Below, piece after piece: positions 31,806 through 43,769 of a stretch of 64,000 nucleotides of DNA. The stretch covers positions 1 through 64,000 of the forward strand of contig DASSTS010000024.1 of NCBI GenBank assembly GCA_035707805.1. The letters run 5' to 3'. Positions within the stretch are counted from its first letter, which is position 1. Each line of letters begins with the position of its first letter. The position numbers and the translations under genes were made by a program. This DNA is from Castellaniella sp035707805 (GTDB lineage: Bacteria; Pseudomonadota; Gammaproteobacteria; Burkholderiales; Burkholderiaceae_B). The notes under the pieces were generated by a model. That model was not told the DNA's origin, did not search any database, and worked only from the letters and a program-made list of their open reading frames with translations.

Positions 31806-33932
31806 TCAGGCCACGGCCGCCGCGCGCAGGCTGGCGGTGCGGCGCAGCGCGAAGACGTCCACGATCAGGGCGACGCTGCCGTCGCCCAGGATCGTGGCGG
31901 CCGAAATGCCCGGGACCTTGCGGTAATTGGTTTCGAGGTTCTTGACCACCACCTGGTGCTGGCCGATCAGGTGATCCACCATCAGGGCGAAGCGCTGGTC
32001 CTCGGCCTGCAGGATGACCGCGATCGCCTTGGTCAGGTCGGTCTCGGCATTGCCGACGTCGAAGACCTCGTGCAAGGCGACCACCGGCAGGTATTCGCCG
32101 CGCACGTGCAGCATCTGCTCGGTCTCGGAGATGCGGTGGATCTGCTCGGCGCTGGCCTGCATGGATTCGGTGACATGCGACAGCGGCAGGATGAAGGTCT
32201 CCTCGCCCACGCGCACCGACATGCCGTCCAGGATGGCCAGGGTCAGCGGCAGCACGATGCGGGTCGTCGTGCCCTGCCCCGGGCGCGAGGACAGCTGGAC
32301 GTGGCCGCCCATGCTCTGGATGTTGCGCCGCACGACGTCCATGCCGACGCCGCGGCCGGAGATGTCGGTGACCTTGTCGGCGGTGGAGAAGCCGGGCGCG
32401 AAGATGAGCTGCCAGATCTCGTCGTCCGGCGTGGCGTCGGAGACCGGGAAGCCCAGCGAAATGGCCTTCTTCATGATCTTTTCGCGGTTCAGCCCGGCGC
32501 CGTCGTCGATCACGTCGATGATGATCTGGCCGCCGTTGTGTTGCGCGGACAGCGTCAGGGTGCCCTCGGGATCCTTGTCCTGGGCCAGGCGGACGTCGGG
32601 CGTCTCGATGCCGTGGTCCAGGCTGTTGCGCACCAGGTGCGTCAGCGGATCGATGATGCGTTCGATCAGGCTCTTGTCGAGTTCCGTGGCCTGGCCCTTG
32701 GTGACGAGCTTGATCTGCTTGCCGAGCTTGTGGGCGTTTTCGCGCACCACGCGCGGGAAGCGGCTGAAGACGTAGTCCATGGGCATCATGCGGATGGACA
32801 TGACGGCCTCCTGGAGGTCGCGGGCATTGCGTTCGAGCTGCTCGATGCCATTGAGCAGGCGGTCGTGCAACACCGGATCCAGGGACTGGGAGGTCTGGAC
32901 CAGCATCGCCTGGGTGATGACGAGCTCGCCCACCAGGTTGATGATCTGGTCGACTTTCTCGACCCCGACCCGGATGGTGCCGCTTTCTTTCTTGGCCTTG
33001 TGCGCGCCGGGCTTGTCGCCGCCGTCGGCCTTGTCACCGCCGTCGGTCGGGTGGTCCGCCGCGAGGGCGCGATCGGCGTCGCCGGACGAGCCCGCGGCCG
33101 CCGGCTCTGCTGGCGGGGCGACGGGCGCCGGGGCAGCCGGGGATCCGGCGGCGGGGGCTTCGGCGGCCGCCGCGCCGGCCGGCAAGGCCTCGTGGGCGAC
33201 GTCCACCTGGTCGGCGTTGACGATGAAGCAGCAGACGGCCTCGAGGTCCGCGCTGGGCGTGGTCGTCTGCAGCCACAGGGACAGATTGCCATCCCGATGC
33301 TCGCGATGCAGGATGGCGCCCATGAGCGCCATCTCGTTGCACAGCGGCTCGACGTCCTTGTCCTGGATCTGGTTGATCCGCACGCGCATGGGCAAGCCGC
33401 CGGCGGCGGACGCGGAAGAGGCCTGCGCCTGGGTCGAAGCCGGGGCCTGCGCCTGGGCCGGAGCCGGCGGCGGAACCGCCGGCGCGGCGGCGGGCGCCGG
33501 CGAAGCGGCGGCCGGGACGGCGCCGCCTTGCTGGTGTTCCAGGGCCAGCTGGCGCAACTGGGCGCAGATGCGTTCGTAGACCTGCTGGTCGGGTTTTTCC
33601 GAGCCGCGATACGCGGCGACTTGATCGGTCAGCACGTCCTTGGTTTCCAGAAATAAGTCGATCATATCCTGACGCAGCGCCAGCTCGCCGTGGCGGATCA
33701 GGTCCAGGAGATTTTCCAGCAGATGGGTAGTCTTGGCGAGCTCTTCGAAGCAGCCGAAGGTGCCCGCCCCACCCTTGATCGAGTGGGCTGCCCGGAAAAT
33801 GCCATTGAGATCGTCGGAATCGGGATTCTCCAGATCCAGATTCAGGAGCAGCTGCTCCATATTGGCCAGGAGCTCGTCGGCCTCGTCAAAGAACGTGTCG
33901 TAGAATTCGCTGAGATCCACGCCTGCACTCAT
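31806..33932 (-). CDS. cheA: Chemotaxis histidine kinase CheA
   Basis: Receptor-controlled histidine kinase, 708 residues from the ATG at 33932. The P1 domain has the phosphorylated His50 in FRAAHSIKGGAGTFG. A P2-type region is flanked by Ala/Pro-rich linkers (about 135-160 and 240-290). Then come P3 dimerisation, the P4 kinase domain (N box LVRNSLDHGIETP, G1 VIDDGAGLNREK, G2 GRGVGMDVV), and the CheW-like P5 at the end. It starts 14 nt after motB; an upstream in-frame extension would overlap motB and is not CheA-like. Confidence 0.97.
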   Translation of the reverse strand: MSAGVDLSEFYDTFFDEADELLANMEQLLLNLDLENPDSDDLNGIFRAAHSIKGGAGTFGCFEELAKTTHLLENLLDLIRHGELALRQDMIDLFLETKDVLTDQVAAYRGSEKPDQQVYERICAQLRQLALEHQQGGAVPAAASPAPAAAPAVPPPAPAQAQAPASTQAQASSASAAGGLPMRVRINQIQDKDVEPLCNEMALMGAILHREHRDGNLSLWLQTTTPSADLEAVCCFIVNADQVDVAHEALPAGAAAAEAPAAGSPAAPAPVAPPAEPAAAGSSGDADRALAADHPTDGGDKADGGDKPGAHKAKKESGTIRVGVEKVDQIINLVGELVITQAMLVQTSQSLDPVLHDRLLNGIEQLERNARDLQEAVMSIRMMPMDYVFSRFPRVVRENAHKLGKQIKLVTKGQATELDKSLIERIIDPLTHLVRNSLDHGIETPDVRLAQDKDPEGTLTLSAQHNGGQIIIDVIDDGAGLNREKIMKKAISLGFPVSDATPDDEIWQLIFAPGFSTADKVTDISGRGVGMDVVRRNIQSMGGHVQLSSRPGQGTTTRIVLPLTLAILDGMSVRVGEETFILPLSHVTESMQASAEQIHRISETEQMLHVRGEYLPVVALHEVFDVGNAETDLTKAIAVILQAEDQRFALMVDHLIGQHQVVVKNLETNYRKVPGISAATILGDGSVALIVDVFALRRTASLRAAAVA

Positions 33933-33945
33933 GATTGTCCTCGCC

Positions 33946-35055
33946 TCAATGGCTGGCCGCCGGGGCAGATGCCGCCGGCGTGCCGGATGGTTGATTCGTT
34001 GCGGGTTGCGCCGCGCCTGCCGGAGGCCGCGCCCCAGGCGGCGGCACGGCCGGCACCGGTGCGCCGGCTGCCGCGGCGCCGGGCACGGGGGCCGGGACAC
34101 CGCCGGGCACGGGCGCTGCCGCGCCGGGCGCAGGCGCCGCAGTATCGGGCGTCCCCGGACCAGTCGGATGGCTGAGCTCTTCGAGGAGCTGGTGGATCCG
34201 CGTCCCGCTGGCGCCGGCCGCGTTCTGCGCATCGATGCGCCGTTCCGCCGCGCGGTTCAGCACCAGGATGCTGATACGCCGGTTCACCGCCGCCATGGGC
34301 TCGTCCTTGATCAGGTTGACCGTATCGCCCAGGCCCAGGATGCGCTTGACCTTCTTTTCGATCAGGCCGCCGGTCACGAGCTCGCGCCGGGCCGAATTGG
34401 CCCGGTCGGCAGAGAGTTCCCAGTTGCTGTAGCTGCGGTCGCCCGACGCGTACTGCATGGCGTCGGTATGGCCGGAAATCGTGATGGAATTGGGCAGTTG
34501 GTTGATGGGCGGAGCCAGCTCGCGCAGGATGTCGCGCATGTAGGGCTGCACGCGGGCGCTGCCGGTGGTGAACATGGGCCGGTTCTGCTGGTCCAGGATC
34601 TGGATGCGCAGGCCGTCGGGCGTCATGTCCAGCAGCAACTGCGGCCGGAACTGCTTGAGCACCGGATTGTGCTCGATCAGGTTTTCCAGCTGCTGCTTGA
34701 GGTTTTCCAGGTTTTCCAGGTCCTGCAGGTCGCTTTGGTCCATGTCCGGCGTCGCGGCCGGCGGCGTCGGATTGCGGTTCGGGATGACGCTGGGCTGCCC
34801 GCCCGGGATGGGCGACTTGCTGGTGTCCAGGTTCGGGCCGCCGGTGACGGCGGTCATCAGCGGCATGCGGAAGAATTCGGCGATACCCTGCAGTTCGGTC
34901 TTGGGCACCAGCAGCAGCAGCCACATGACCAGGAAGAACGCCATCATCGCCGTCATGAAGTCGGCATAGGCGATCTTCCAGCTGCCCCCGTGGTGGCCCT
35001 CGCCATAGGCGCGCTTGCGCCGGACGACGACACGGCCGGTATCGTGCTTGGCCAT
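33946..35055 (-). CDS. motB: Flagellar motor stator protein MotB
   Basis: 369-residue stator subunit anchoring to peptidoglycan. The single N-terminal membrane helix (about 28-50) starts with the proton-path Asp in YADFMTAMMAFFLVMWLL. An OmpA-like peptidoglycan-binding domain (about 180-290) contains ITISGHTDAMQYASG and NWELSADRANSARREL. The final 75 residues are a Pro/Ala/Gly low-complexity tail, longer than in enteric MotB. It lies 15 nt after motA. Confidence 0.97.
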   Translation of the reverse strand: MAKHDTGRVVVRRKRAYGEGHHGGSWKIAYADFMTAMMAFFLVMWLLLLVPKTELQGIAEFFRMPLMTAVTGGPNLDTSKSPIPGGQPSVIPNRNPTPPAATPDMDQSDLQDLENLENLKQQLENLIEHNPVLKQFRPQLLLDMTPDGLRIQILDQQNRPMFTTGSARVQPYMRDILRELAPPINQLPNSITISGHTDAMQYASGDRSYSNWELSADRANSARRELVTGGLIEKKVKRILGLGDTVNLIKDEPMAAVNRRISILVLNRAAERRIDAQNAAGASGTRIHQLLEELSHPTGPGTPDTAAPAPGAAAPVPGGVPAPVPGAAAAGAPVPAVPPPGARPPAGAAQPATNQPSGTPAASAPAASH

Positions 35056-35070
35056 CCCCCCTGCCCCCTG

Positions 35071-35940
35071 TTACTTGCCCGCCTGGCTCTTGGCCTGGCG
35101 CACGTGGGCTTCGAGTTCGGTGAAAGTCGGCCGAACCGTGGAAAACAGGACCTTGCGGCCGAATTCGACGGCCAGGGGCGGCGGATAGCCGTTCATGCTG
35201 GCCAGCAGCGTGACCTTGATGCATTCCAGGACCTTGATGGCGGCCACCGACTGGCGCTCGACCGCCGCCGCGAACGGCGCGGCAAAGCCGTAGGACAGCA
35301 GAATGCCCAGGAAGGTGCCGACCATGGCCTTGGCGATCAGGTCGGCCAGCACGGCGGGGGGCTGGTCCACGGCGGCCAGGGCGTGTACCACGCCCAGCAC
35401 CGCCGCCACGATGCCGAAGGCCGGCAGGCTGTCTGCCACGGCGCGCACCGCGTTGATCGGCGTGTTGTGCTCGCTGTGCAGGGCCTCGATTTCCTGGTCC
35501 ATCAGCGTTTCGATCTCGAACGGATTCATGTTGCCGCTGATCATGATGCGCAGGTAGTCGGTCAGGAACTCCATCAGCTTGGCGTCTTTCAGGACCTGGG
35601 GGAACTGCGCGAAGATGGCGCTGGTCTTGGGGTCCTCGATGTCCGATTCGATGGACATCAGGCCGTCGCGGCGGGACTTGTTCAGCAAGGTATACAGCAG
35701 GGCCAGGAGCTCCATGTAGAGCGGCTTGCCGTAGGGATTGCGCTTAATGGCCTTGGGGACGGCCTCGATCAGCAGCTTGATCGAGGCGCCATTGCTGCCC
35801 CCGACGTAGGCGCCCAGGGCGCAGCCGCCGATCAGAAGGAACTCGAAAGGCTGGTAGAGGGCCCCCAGATGTCCGCCCACACCGACGAAGCTGGCAAACA
35901 CCCCCGCCAAGACAATCAGATATCCCAGAACAATAAACAC
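35071..35940 (-). CDS. motA: Flagellar motor stator protein MotA
   Basis: 289-residue proton-channel stator subunit with four membrane helices. It starts at a GTG (35940) with MFIVLGYLIVLAGVFASF; a GAAGG ribosome binding site lies upstream. It has the cytoplasmic loop with RRDGLMSIESDIEDP and the C-terminal helices containing PAFGIVAAVLGVVHAL and VGTFLGILLSYGFAAP. It heads the motAB-cheAW genes, 112 nt after flhC. Confidence 0.97.
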   Translation of the reverse strand: MFIVLGYLIVLAGVFASFVGVGGHLGALYQPFEFLLIGGCALGAYVGGSNGASIKLLIEAVPKAIKRNPYGKPLYMELLALLYTLLNKSRRDGLMSIESDIEDPKTSAIFAQFPQVLKDAKLMEFLTDYLRIMISGNMNPFEIETLMDQEIEALHSEHNTPINAVRAVADSLPAFGIVAAVLGVVHALAAVDQPPAVLADLIAKAMVGTFLGILLSYGFAAPFAAAVERQSVAAIKVLECIKVTLLASMNGYPPPLAVEFGRKVLFSTVRPTFTELEAHVRQAKSQAGK

Positions 35941-36052
35941 GTGCGCGCGCCTTCGTAGTCGTCAGAATTCTGTCAATGTTCGCCTGTTTTCAGGCTTTCA
36001 AAAGCATGGTTCAACAGGACTTTTTGTCCGCAAATCCGACATCTGGACCTGA

Positions 36053-36616
36053 TCAGGCGACCGTGTGGGGGCAGGGCTTGCGTCGCGCGCGGGTTTTTCC
36101 GGCCCGGGGCGGCGGCTTGCAGATGGCGCAGACAAAGCCGGATTCGGGATCGTGCGCGTGCGCCACGAACTGTCCGTGGCATTGCTGGCAGCAGGAGAGC
36201 TGCACCAGACCGCTCTCGAAGAAACGCACCAGCATCCAGGCCCGGGTGAAGCTCAGCACGGGCTCGTCGGGCATCTCGCCCGGCTGCAGCCCGGCGGTGG
36301 ACTGTTCCAGGTAGAGCCGATAGGCCTCGACCAGCGCCAGGGACTTTTTGGCCGGCGTGAAGGCATCAAGATAGCGGTAGATGTTGTAGAACAGGCTGGA
36401 ATGGATGTTCGGCAGCCAGGTCATGAACCAGTCGACCGAAAAAGGCAGCATGCCCTTGGGGGGCGAGGCGCCTTTGACTTCCCGATAAAGCCGGGCCAGG
36501 CGATCGTAGCTGAGAGAGGTTTCCGCCTGCAGGACCTGCAGGCGCGCCCCCAGGCGGATCATGTCGGTGGCGAGCAGGATGTCATCCGCCTCGCGAGAGA
36601 CGCTTTTACTGGTCAT
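36053..36616 (-). CDS. flhC: Flagellar master transcription regulator FlhC
   Basis: 187 residues. FlhC binds a zinc ion through four cysteines; here CCQQC (with C) and the later FVCAIC provide the cluster. With FlhD it forms the FlhD4C2 activator of class 2 flagellar promoters. The N-terminal DILLATDMIRLGARLQVLQAETSLSY (first part) is typical. It starts 3 nt after flhD. Confidence 0.96.
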   Translation of the reverse strand: MTSKSVSREADDILLATDMIRLGARLQVLQAETSLSYDRLARLYREVKGASPPKGMLPFSVDWFMTWLPNIHSSLFYNIYRYLDAFTPAKKSLALVEAYRLYLEQSTAGLQPGEMPDEPVLSFTRAWMLVRFFESGLVQLSCCQQCHGQFVAHAHDPESGFVCAICKPPPRAGKTRARRKPCPHTVA

Positions 36617-36619
36617 GAA

Positions 36620-36940
36620 TCAGGCGGCCAGGGTTTCCTGACGGCTCATGAGGATGGTGGAATGCGCCTGCTGCAGCACCCCGCCCAGGACCTCGTGGGT
36701 CAGGGAGGTGAGAAGCTGCGCGTCATTGAGGCGGAATGCGCAGAGCACGGAATTGGAGCCTGCGAGCTTCACGATTTGGGCCGGCGACAGGTTGAGAATG
36801 ATCTCCGCGACATCCTCGCCGAACCCGAGCCGGAACATGCCGGCCGCCAGATTTTCGCGCAGCAGGCGCTGCGCCAGCATCAGATAGGACAGATTGACTT
36901 CGCGAATGTCATCCAACAACGCAGAATCAAGAGCGGACAT
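36620..36940 (-). CDS. flhD: Flagellar master transcription regulator FlhD
   Basis: 106-residue helical partner of FlhC. It contains DIREVNLSYLMLAQRLLREN, the conserved FlhD core, and FGEDVAEIILNLSPAQIVKLA. First gene of the flhDC-mot-che cluster and therefore the entry point of the flagellar cascade. Its upstream region is described separately. Confidence 0.96.
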   Translation of the reverse strand: MSALDSALLDDIREVNLSYLMLAQRLLRENLAAGMFRLGFGEDVAEIILNLSPAQIVKLAGSNSVLCAFRLNDAQLLTSLTHEVLGGVLQQAHSTILMSRQETLAA

Positions 36941-37204
36941 GGTATCCCTTTAGGAGTGGCTGATCCCGATCAGCGACCGGAGAAGCTTCAAGCCCGAAAC
37001 GATAGAAGAGCTTTGTCACGTTTTAGGCCGTTACGAAGATCAGATTCAGACATTAAAGAAACATTTCCATGCACTTTTGACATGGACGGACAGAGTATAG
37101 CCTTAAAAGCTGGGAATTTTGACGCCACTTCCCTACTTACAAACACCAATAATTGTTTCTAAATATTTTTATTCACAAGTAAAATTGATATTTGCAAAGG
37201 GATT
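36941..37204 (-). promoter_or_regulatory. flhDC upstream region (AT-rich)
   Basis: 264 bp between the flhD start and the glpD stop. The distal half (about 37040-37200) is clearly richer in A+T than the rest of the window, with T/A runs such as TAAATATTTTTATTC. It most likely holds the flhDC promoter and binding sites for environmental regulators. I see no unambiguous -35/-10 pair, and no intrinsic terminator for glpD, so read-through from glpD is possible. Confidence 0.5.
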
Positions 37205-38815
37205 TCACCCGGGAACCCGGGCATATTGGTCCGCAAGGGCCAGAAAGGCGTCCAAAAGGCCTTCCGAGCCGATTTCCTCCCGCAGCACGGAGGATACGGC
37301 AGGCGCGGCCTGGCGGGCCAGGGACGCGTTCAAAAACAGCATTCTGTGGCGGCGGCCCAACACGTCCTCGACCGTACGGGCATATTCATGGCGCGCGGCA
37401 TGGCGCACCATGGCTTCGGTGAGGCCCAGGCCCAGCGGCCGGTCGGCCCCAGGCAGGGCCTGGACGGCGGCCGCCTCGGTGCCGTAGACCTGCAGGCCGG
37501 GCATGGCGCTCAGGCGCGTGGCGGCCTCGCCGGGCGGCGGGGCGCCCAGCAGCGGGAAGTCGGCGGTGCGGCAGGCGGGCAGCGGCGCCAGACGCCCGGC
37601 CTGCACGCATTGTTCGAGCACGTCCTCCGCCATGGCCCGGTAGGTGGTCCATTTGCCCCCCGTGACCGTCACCAGGCCCGAAGGGCTGATGCGCACGGTG
37701 TGCTCCCGGCTGATGGCCTTGGTGTCGCCGCCCGGCTGGGCGTCGGGCTTGACCAGGGGCCGCAGGCCGACCCAGACGCTGAGCACGTCCTGCGCCCTGG
37801 GCGCGCGCGCCAGCACGTGGGCCGATTCGTTCAGGATGAAGGCGGCCTCCTCGGCCTGGGCGCGGGGCTCGCGCTGGACCTGCTCCCGGGGCGTATCGGT
37901 GGTGCCCAGGATCACGTGGCCCAGCCACGGCACGGCAAAGAGCACGCGGCCATCGCGGGTGTGAGGGACCAGCAAGGCATGCTCGGACGGCAGGAACGCC
38001 CGGTCGACCACCAGGTGCACCCCCTGGCTGGGGGCCACCATGGCGCGCGTCGCCTGTCCGCGGGCGGCGTCGTCCAGCCGGCGCACCTCGTCCACCCAGA
38101 CGCCCGTGGCGTTGATGATGCAGCGCGCCCTCACCTCGCCGGCACGCGCAGTCCCGCCGGACGCGAGGGCGTCGTGCCAGCGCACGCCGCAGGCGCGGCC
38201 GTCTTCATGCAGGATGTCGACGACCGGGCAGTAGTTCAGGACCAGCGCGCCCTGGGACGCGGCCGTGCGCGCCAGGGCCAGCGCCAGGCGCGCGTCGTCG
38301 AACTGGCCGTCCCAGTATTTCACGCCGCCGTACAAGTGCCGGGCATTGACGCCGGGCAGCTCGCGCTGCGTGCCGGCGCGGCCCAGCCACTGCGTCCCGC
38401 CCAGGCTGGCGGCGCCGGCCAGGGCATCGTAGATCTTCAGGCCCGCCCCGTAGAACGGCAGTTCCCAGGGCCGGTACGCCGGCATGATGAAGGCCAGCGG
38501 CTGCGCCAGGTGCGGCGCGTTGTTCAGCAAGGCCCGCCGCTCGTGCAGGGCCTCGCGCACCAGCCCGATGTTGCCCTGGGCCAGATAGCGGACCCCGCCG
38601 TGGACGAGCTTGGTCGCCCGCGACGAGGTGCCGCCGGCAAAATCGTGGGATTCCAGCAGCAGGACCGACAGGCCCCGCAATCGGGCATCCAGCGCAACGC
38701 CCAGGCCGCTGGCGCCGCCCCCGATGACGATCAGGTCCACTTCGTGCAAGGCTTCGAGGGAATCCAGCAATCGGGCCCGATCGGTCGGGGCCGGCAGTGC
38801 AGCGGCTTGGGACAT
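37205..38815 (-). CDS. glpD: Glycerol-3-phosphate dehydrogenase (FAD, quinone-linked)
   Basis: Oxidises glycerol-3-phosphate to dihydroxyacetone phosphate and passes electrons to quinone at the inner membrane. 536 residues from the ATG at 38815 (E. coli GlpD is about 500). FAD-binding motif VIGGGASGLGVALDARLRG near residue 30, then GGTSSRATKLVHGGVRYLAQ, and VTGGKWTTYRAMAEDVLEQ near residue 360. Last gene of the glpSTPQUVD set, 13 nt after glpV. Confidence 0.96.
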   Translation of the reverse strand: MSQAAALPAPTDRARLLDSLEALHEVDLIVIGGGASGLGVALDARLRGLSVLLLESHDFAGGTSSRATKLVHGGVRYLAQGNIGLVREALHERRALLNNAPHLAQPLAFIMPAYRPWELPFYGAGLKIYDALAGAASLGGTQWLGRAGTQRELPGVNARHLYGGVKYWDGQFDDARLALALARTAASQGALVLNYCPVVDILHEDGRACGVRWHDALASGGTARAGEVRARCIINATGVWVDEVRRLDDAARGQATRAMVAPSQGVHLVVDRAFLPSEHALLVPHTRDGRVLFAVPWLGHVILGTTDTPREQVQREPRAQAEEAAFILNESAHVLARAPRAQDVLSVWVGLRPLVKPDAQPGGDTKAISREHTVRISPSGLVTVTGGKWTTYRAMAEDVLEQCVQAGRLAPLPACRTADFPLLGAPPPGEAATRLSAMPGLQVYGTEAAAVQALPGADRPLGLGLTEAMVRHAARHEYARTVEDVLGRRHRMLFLNASLARQAAPAVSSVLREEIGSEGLLDAFLALADQYARVPG

Positions 38816-38828
38816 TACTTTGGCACCA

Positions 38829-40562
<1,734 letters not shown>

Positions 40563-40664
40563 GATGCTCTCCTCTGGTTTAGAAATCCCCTGGTGCTTCC
40601 GAATGGCGGCGCCGCGGGGGTACGGCGATCCATGAACTTGCGGCCCCGGGCCGCAAGGCCCTGC

Positions 40665-40973
40665 CTAAGCTTTGCGCATGATGAATACCAGGGCCCCCAT
40701 GGACAGCACGAAGCTGATCCAGACGGAGGGCTCTTCCTGCAGGGCGAACCAGTCCATGAACTGTTCGCCCAGTCCGAGAAACGCGAGATTGATGTAGGCC
40801 GCGGCCAAGAGGCCGATGAACAGCCGGTCCCCGCGCGTGGTGGCCATGGGCAGCAGGCCCTTCCTGAGGACGGTGGGCGAGCGGATCTCCCAGACCGTCA
40901 TGCCCACCAGCAGCAGGGCCACGCAAATGAAGAACACGGCCGTCGGCACGGTCCAGACCATCCAGTCCAGCAT
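40665..40973 (-). CDS. glpU: DUF2160 small membrane protein (GlpU-like)
   Basis: 102 residues with three membrane segments (about 8-27, 50-68, 82-98). It starts MLDWMVWTVPTAVFFICVAL and belongs to the DUF2160 family found inside glycerol ABC transporter operons. Role unproven; probably an accessory membrane subunit. Between glpQ (15 nt upstream) and glpV (about 100 nt downstream). Confidence 0.85.
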   Translation of the reverse strand: MLDWMVWTVPTAVFFICVALLLVGMTVWEIRSPTVLRKGLLPMATTRGDRLFIGLLAAAYINLAFLGLGEQFMDWFALQEEPSVWISFVLSMGALVFIMRKA

Positions 40974-40988
40974 GATCGTCTCCTTGTA

Positions 40989-41807
40989 TCAGACCCGCCC
41001 CATGGCGAAGCCCTTGGCGATGTAGTGGCGCACGAACCAGATGACGATGGCGCCGGGCACGATGGTCAGCGTGCCGGCGGCCGCCAGCGTGGCCCAGTCC
41101 ATGCCCGATGCGGACACGGTCCGCGTCATGATGGCGGCGATCGGCTTGGCGTCCACGCTGGTCAGCGTGCGGGCCAGCAGGAGCTCGACCCAGCTGAACA
41201 TGAAGCAGAAGAATGCGGCCACCCCCACCCCGGACTTGATCAGGGGCAGGAAGATCGTCAGGAAGAAGCGCGGGAAGCTGTAGCCGTCGATGTAGGCGGT
41301 CTCGTCGATCTCGCGCGGGATGCCGCTCATGAAGCCTTCGAGGATCCAGACCGCCAGGGGCACGTTGAACAGCAGGTGCGCCAGCGCCACCGCCCAGTAG
41401 GTGTCCAGCAGCCCCAGCGTGGAATACAGCTGGAAGAACGGCAGCAGGAAGACGGCTGGCGGCGTCATGCGGTTGGTCAGCAGCCAGAAGAAGACGTGCT
41501 TGTCGCCCAGGAAGGAATAACGCGAAAAGGCGTAGGCCGCCGGCAGGGCCACCGCGATGGCCATGACCATGTTCAGGCTGACGTAGGCCAGGCTGTTGAC
41601 GTAGCCCATGTACCAGGACGGGTCCGTCAGGATGGTGCGGTAGTTGGCCAGCGTGAATTCCCGCGGGAAGATCGAGAATTGCGACAGGATGCCCTGGTTG
41701 GTCTTGAAGCTCATGACCACCATCCAGTAGATGGGCACCAGGGCGAACAGCAGGTACAGCAGCAGGAATACCGTGCGCTTGCGGGGCAGCCAGTTGCGTT
41801 CAGTCAT
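40989..41807 (-). CDS. glpQ: Glycerol ABC transporter permease GlpQ-like
   Basis: 272-residue inner-membrane permease of the MalG/UgpE type: six membrane segments and the EAA loop near EIDETAYIDGYSFPRFFLTI, where the ATPase docks. The start overlaps the glpP stop by 8 nt, indicating translational coupling. Functions with GlpP as the transmembrane pair. Confidence 0.92.
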   Translation of the reverse strand: MTERNWLPRKRTVFLLLYLLFALVPIYWMVVMSFKTNQGILSQFSIFPREFTLANYRTILTDPSWYMGYVNSLAYVSLNMVMAIAVALPAAYAFSRYSFLGDKHVFFWLLTNRMTPPAVFLLPFFQLYSTLGLLDTYWAVALAHLLFNVPLAVWILEGFMSGIPREIDETAYIDGYSFPRFFLTIFLPLIKSGVGVAAFFCFMFSWVELLLARTLTSVDAKPIAAIMTRTVSASGMDWATLAAAGTLTIVPGAIVIWFVRHYIAKGFAMGRV

Positions 41808-42689
41808 GATGGGCCTCCGTGCTGCCCGTGCCGACCCGCAGCATCCAGTTGTACAGGACGAAGCAGAACAGCAGGATGATCAGGAAGTAGATCAGGGAAA
41901 AAGCGGCGGCCGGACCCATGTCGAACTGCCCGATCGCCCTTTGCGTGAGGTACTGGCTGAGGAAGGTGGTGGAATTGCCCGGCCCCCCGCCCGTCAGCAC
42001 GAAGGGCTCGGTATAGATCATGAAGCTGTCCATGAATCGCAGCAGCACGGCGATCATCAGCACGCCGCGCAGCTTGGGCAGCTGGATGTAGCGGAATACC
42101 GCCCACTTGCTGGCGCCGTCGATGCTGGCCGCCTGGTAATAGGCCTGCGGGATGGCCTGCAGGCCGGCATAGGCCAGCAGCGCCACCAGGGGCGTCCAGT
42201 GCCAGACGTCCATCAGCAGCACCGTCAGCCAGGCCTGCAGCGGATCGCCCACGTAGCTGTAGTCGATTCCCAGCTGTGTCAGCGCCCAGCCGAACAGGCC
42301 GATGTCCGTGCGCCCGAAGATCTGCCAGATGGTGCCCACGACGTTCCAGGGAATGAGCAGCGACAGGGACACGATGACCAGCACCGCCGAGGCGCGCCAG
42401 CCCTTGGCGGGCATGGACAGCGCCAGGGCCACGCCCAGCGGGATCTCCAGGGCCAGCACGGCGGCGGAAAACATCAACTGGCGCCATAGCGCCGCGTGCA
42501 GGTCCTCGTCGCGCATGATGCTGGCGAACCATTCGGTGCCGACGAACACGGCCTGGTTCGGTCCCAGGATGTCCTGCACCGAGTAATTGACCACCGTCAT
42601 GAGCGGGATGATGGCGGAAAACGAGACGCACAGGATCACCGGCAGGATCAGCCACCAGGCTTTCTGGTTGACGGGTTTGACGGTCGGGC

Positions 42690-42693
<4 letters not shown>
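41800..42693 (-). CDS. glpP: Glycerol ABC transporter permease GlpP-like
   Basis: 297-residue permease of the MalF/UgpA type from the ATG at 42693, which overlaps the glpT stop by 4 nt. The first membrane segment begins at KAWWLILPVILCVSFSAIIP; the EAA loop is in IPQAYYQAASIDGASKWAVF. A longer upstream frame (to 42996) lies inside glpT and is not permease-like. Confidence 0.92.
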
Positions 42694-43755
<1,062 letters not shown>

Positions 43756-43769
<14 letters not shown>

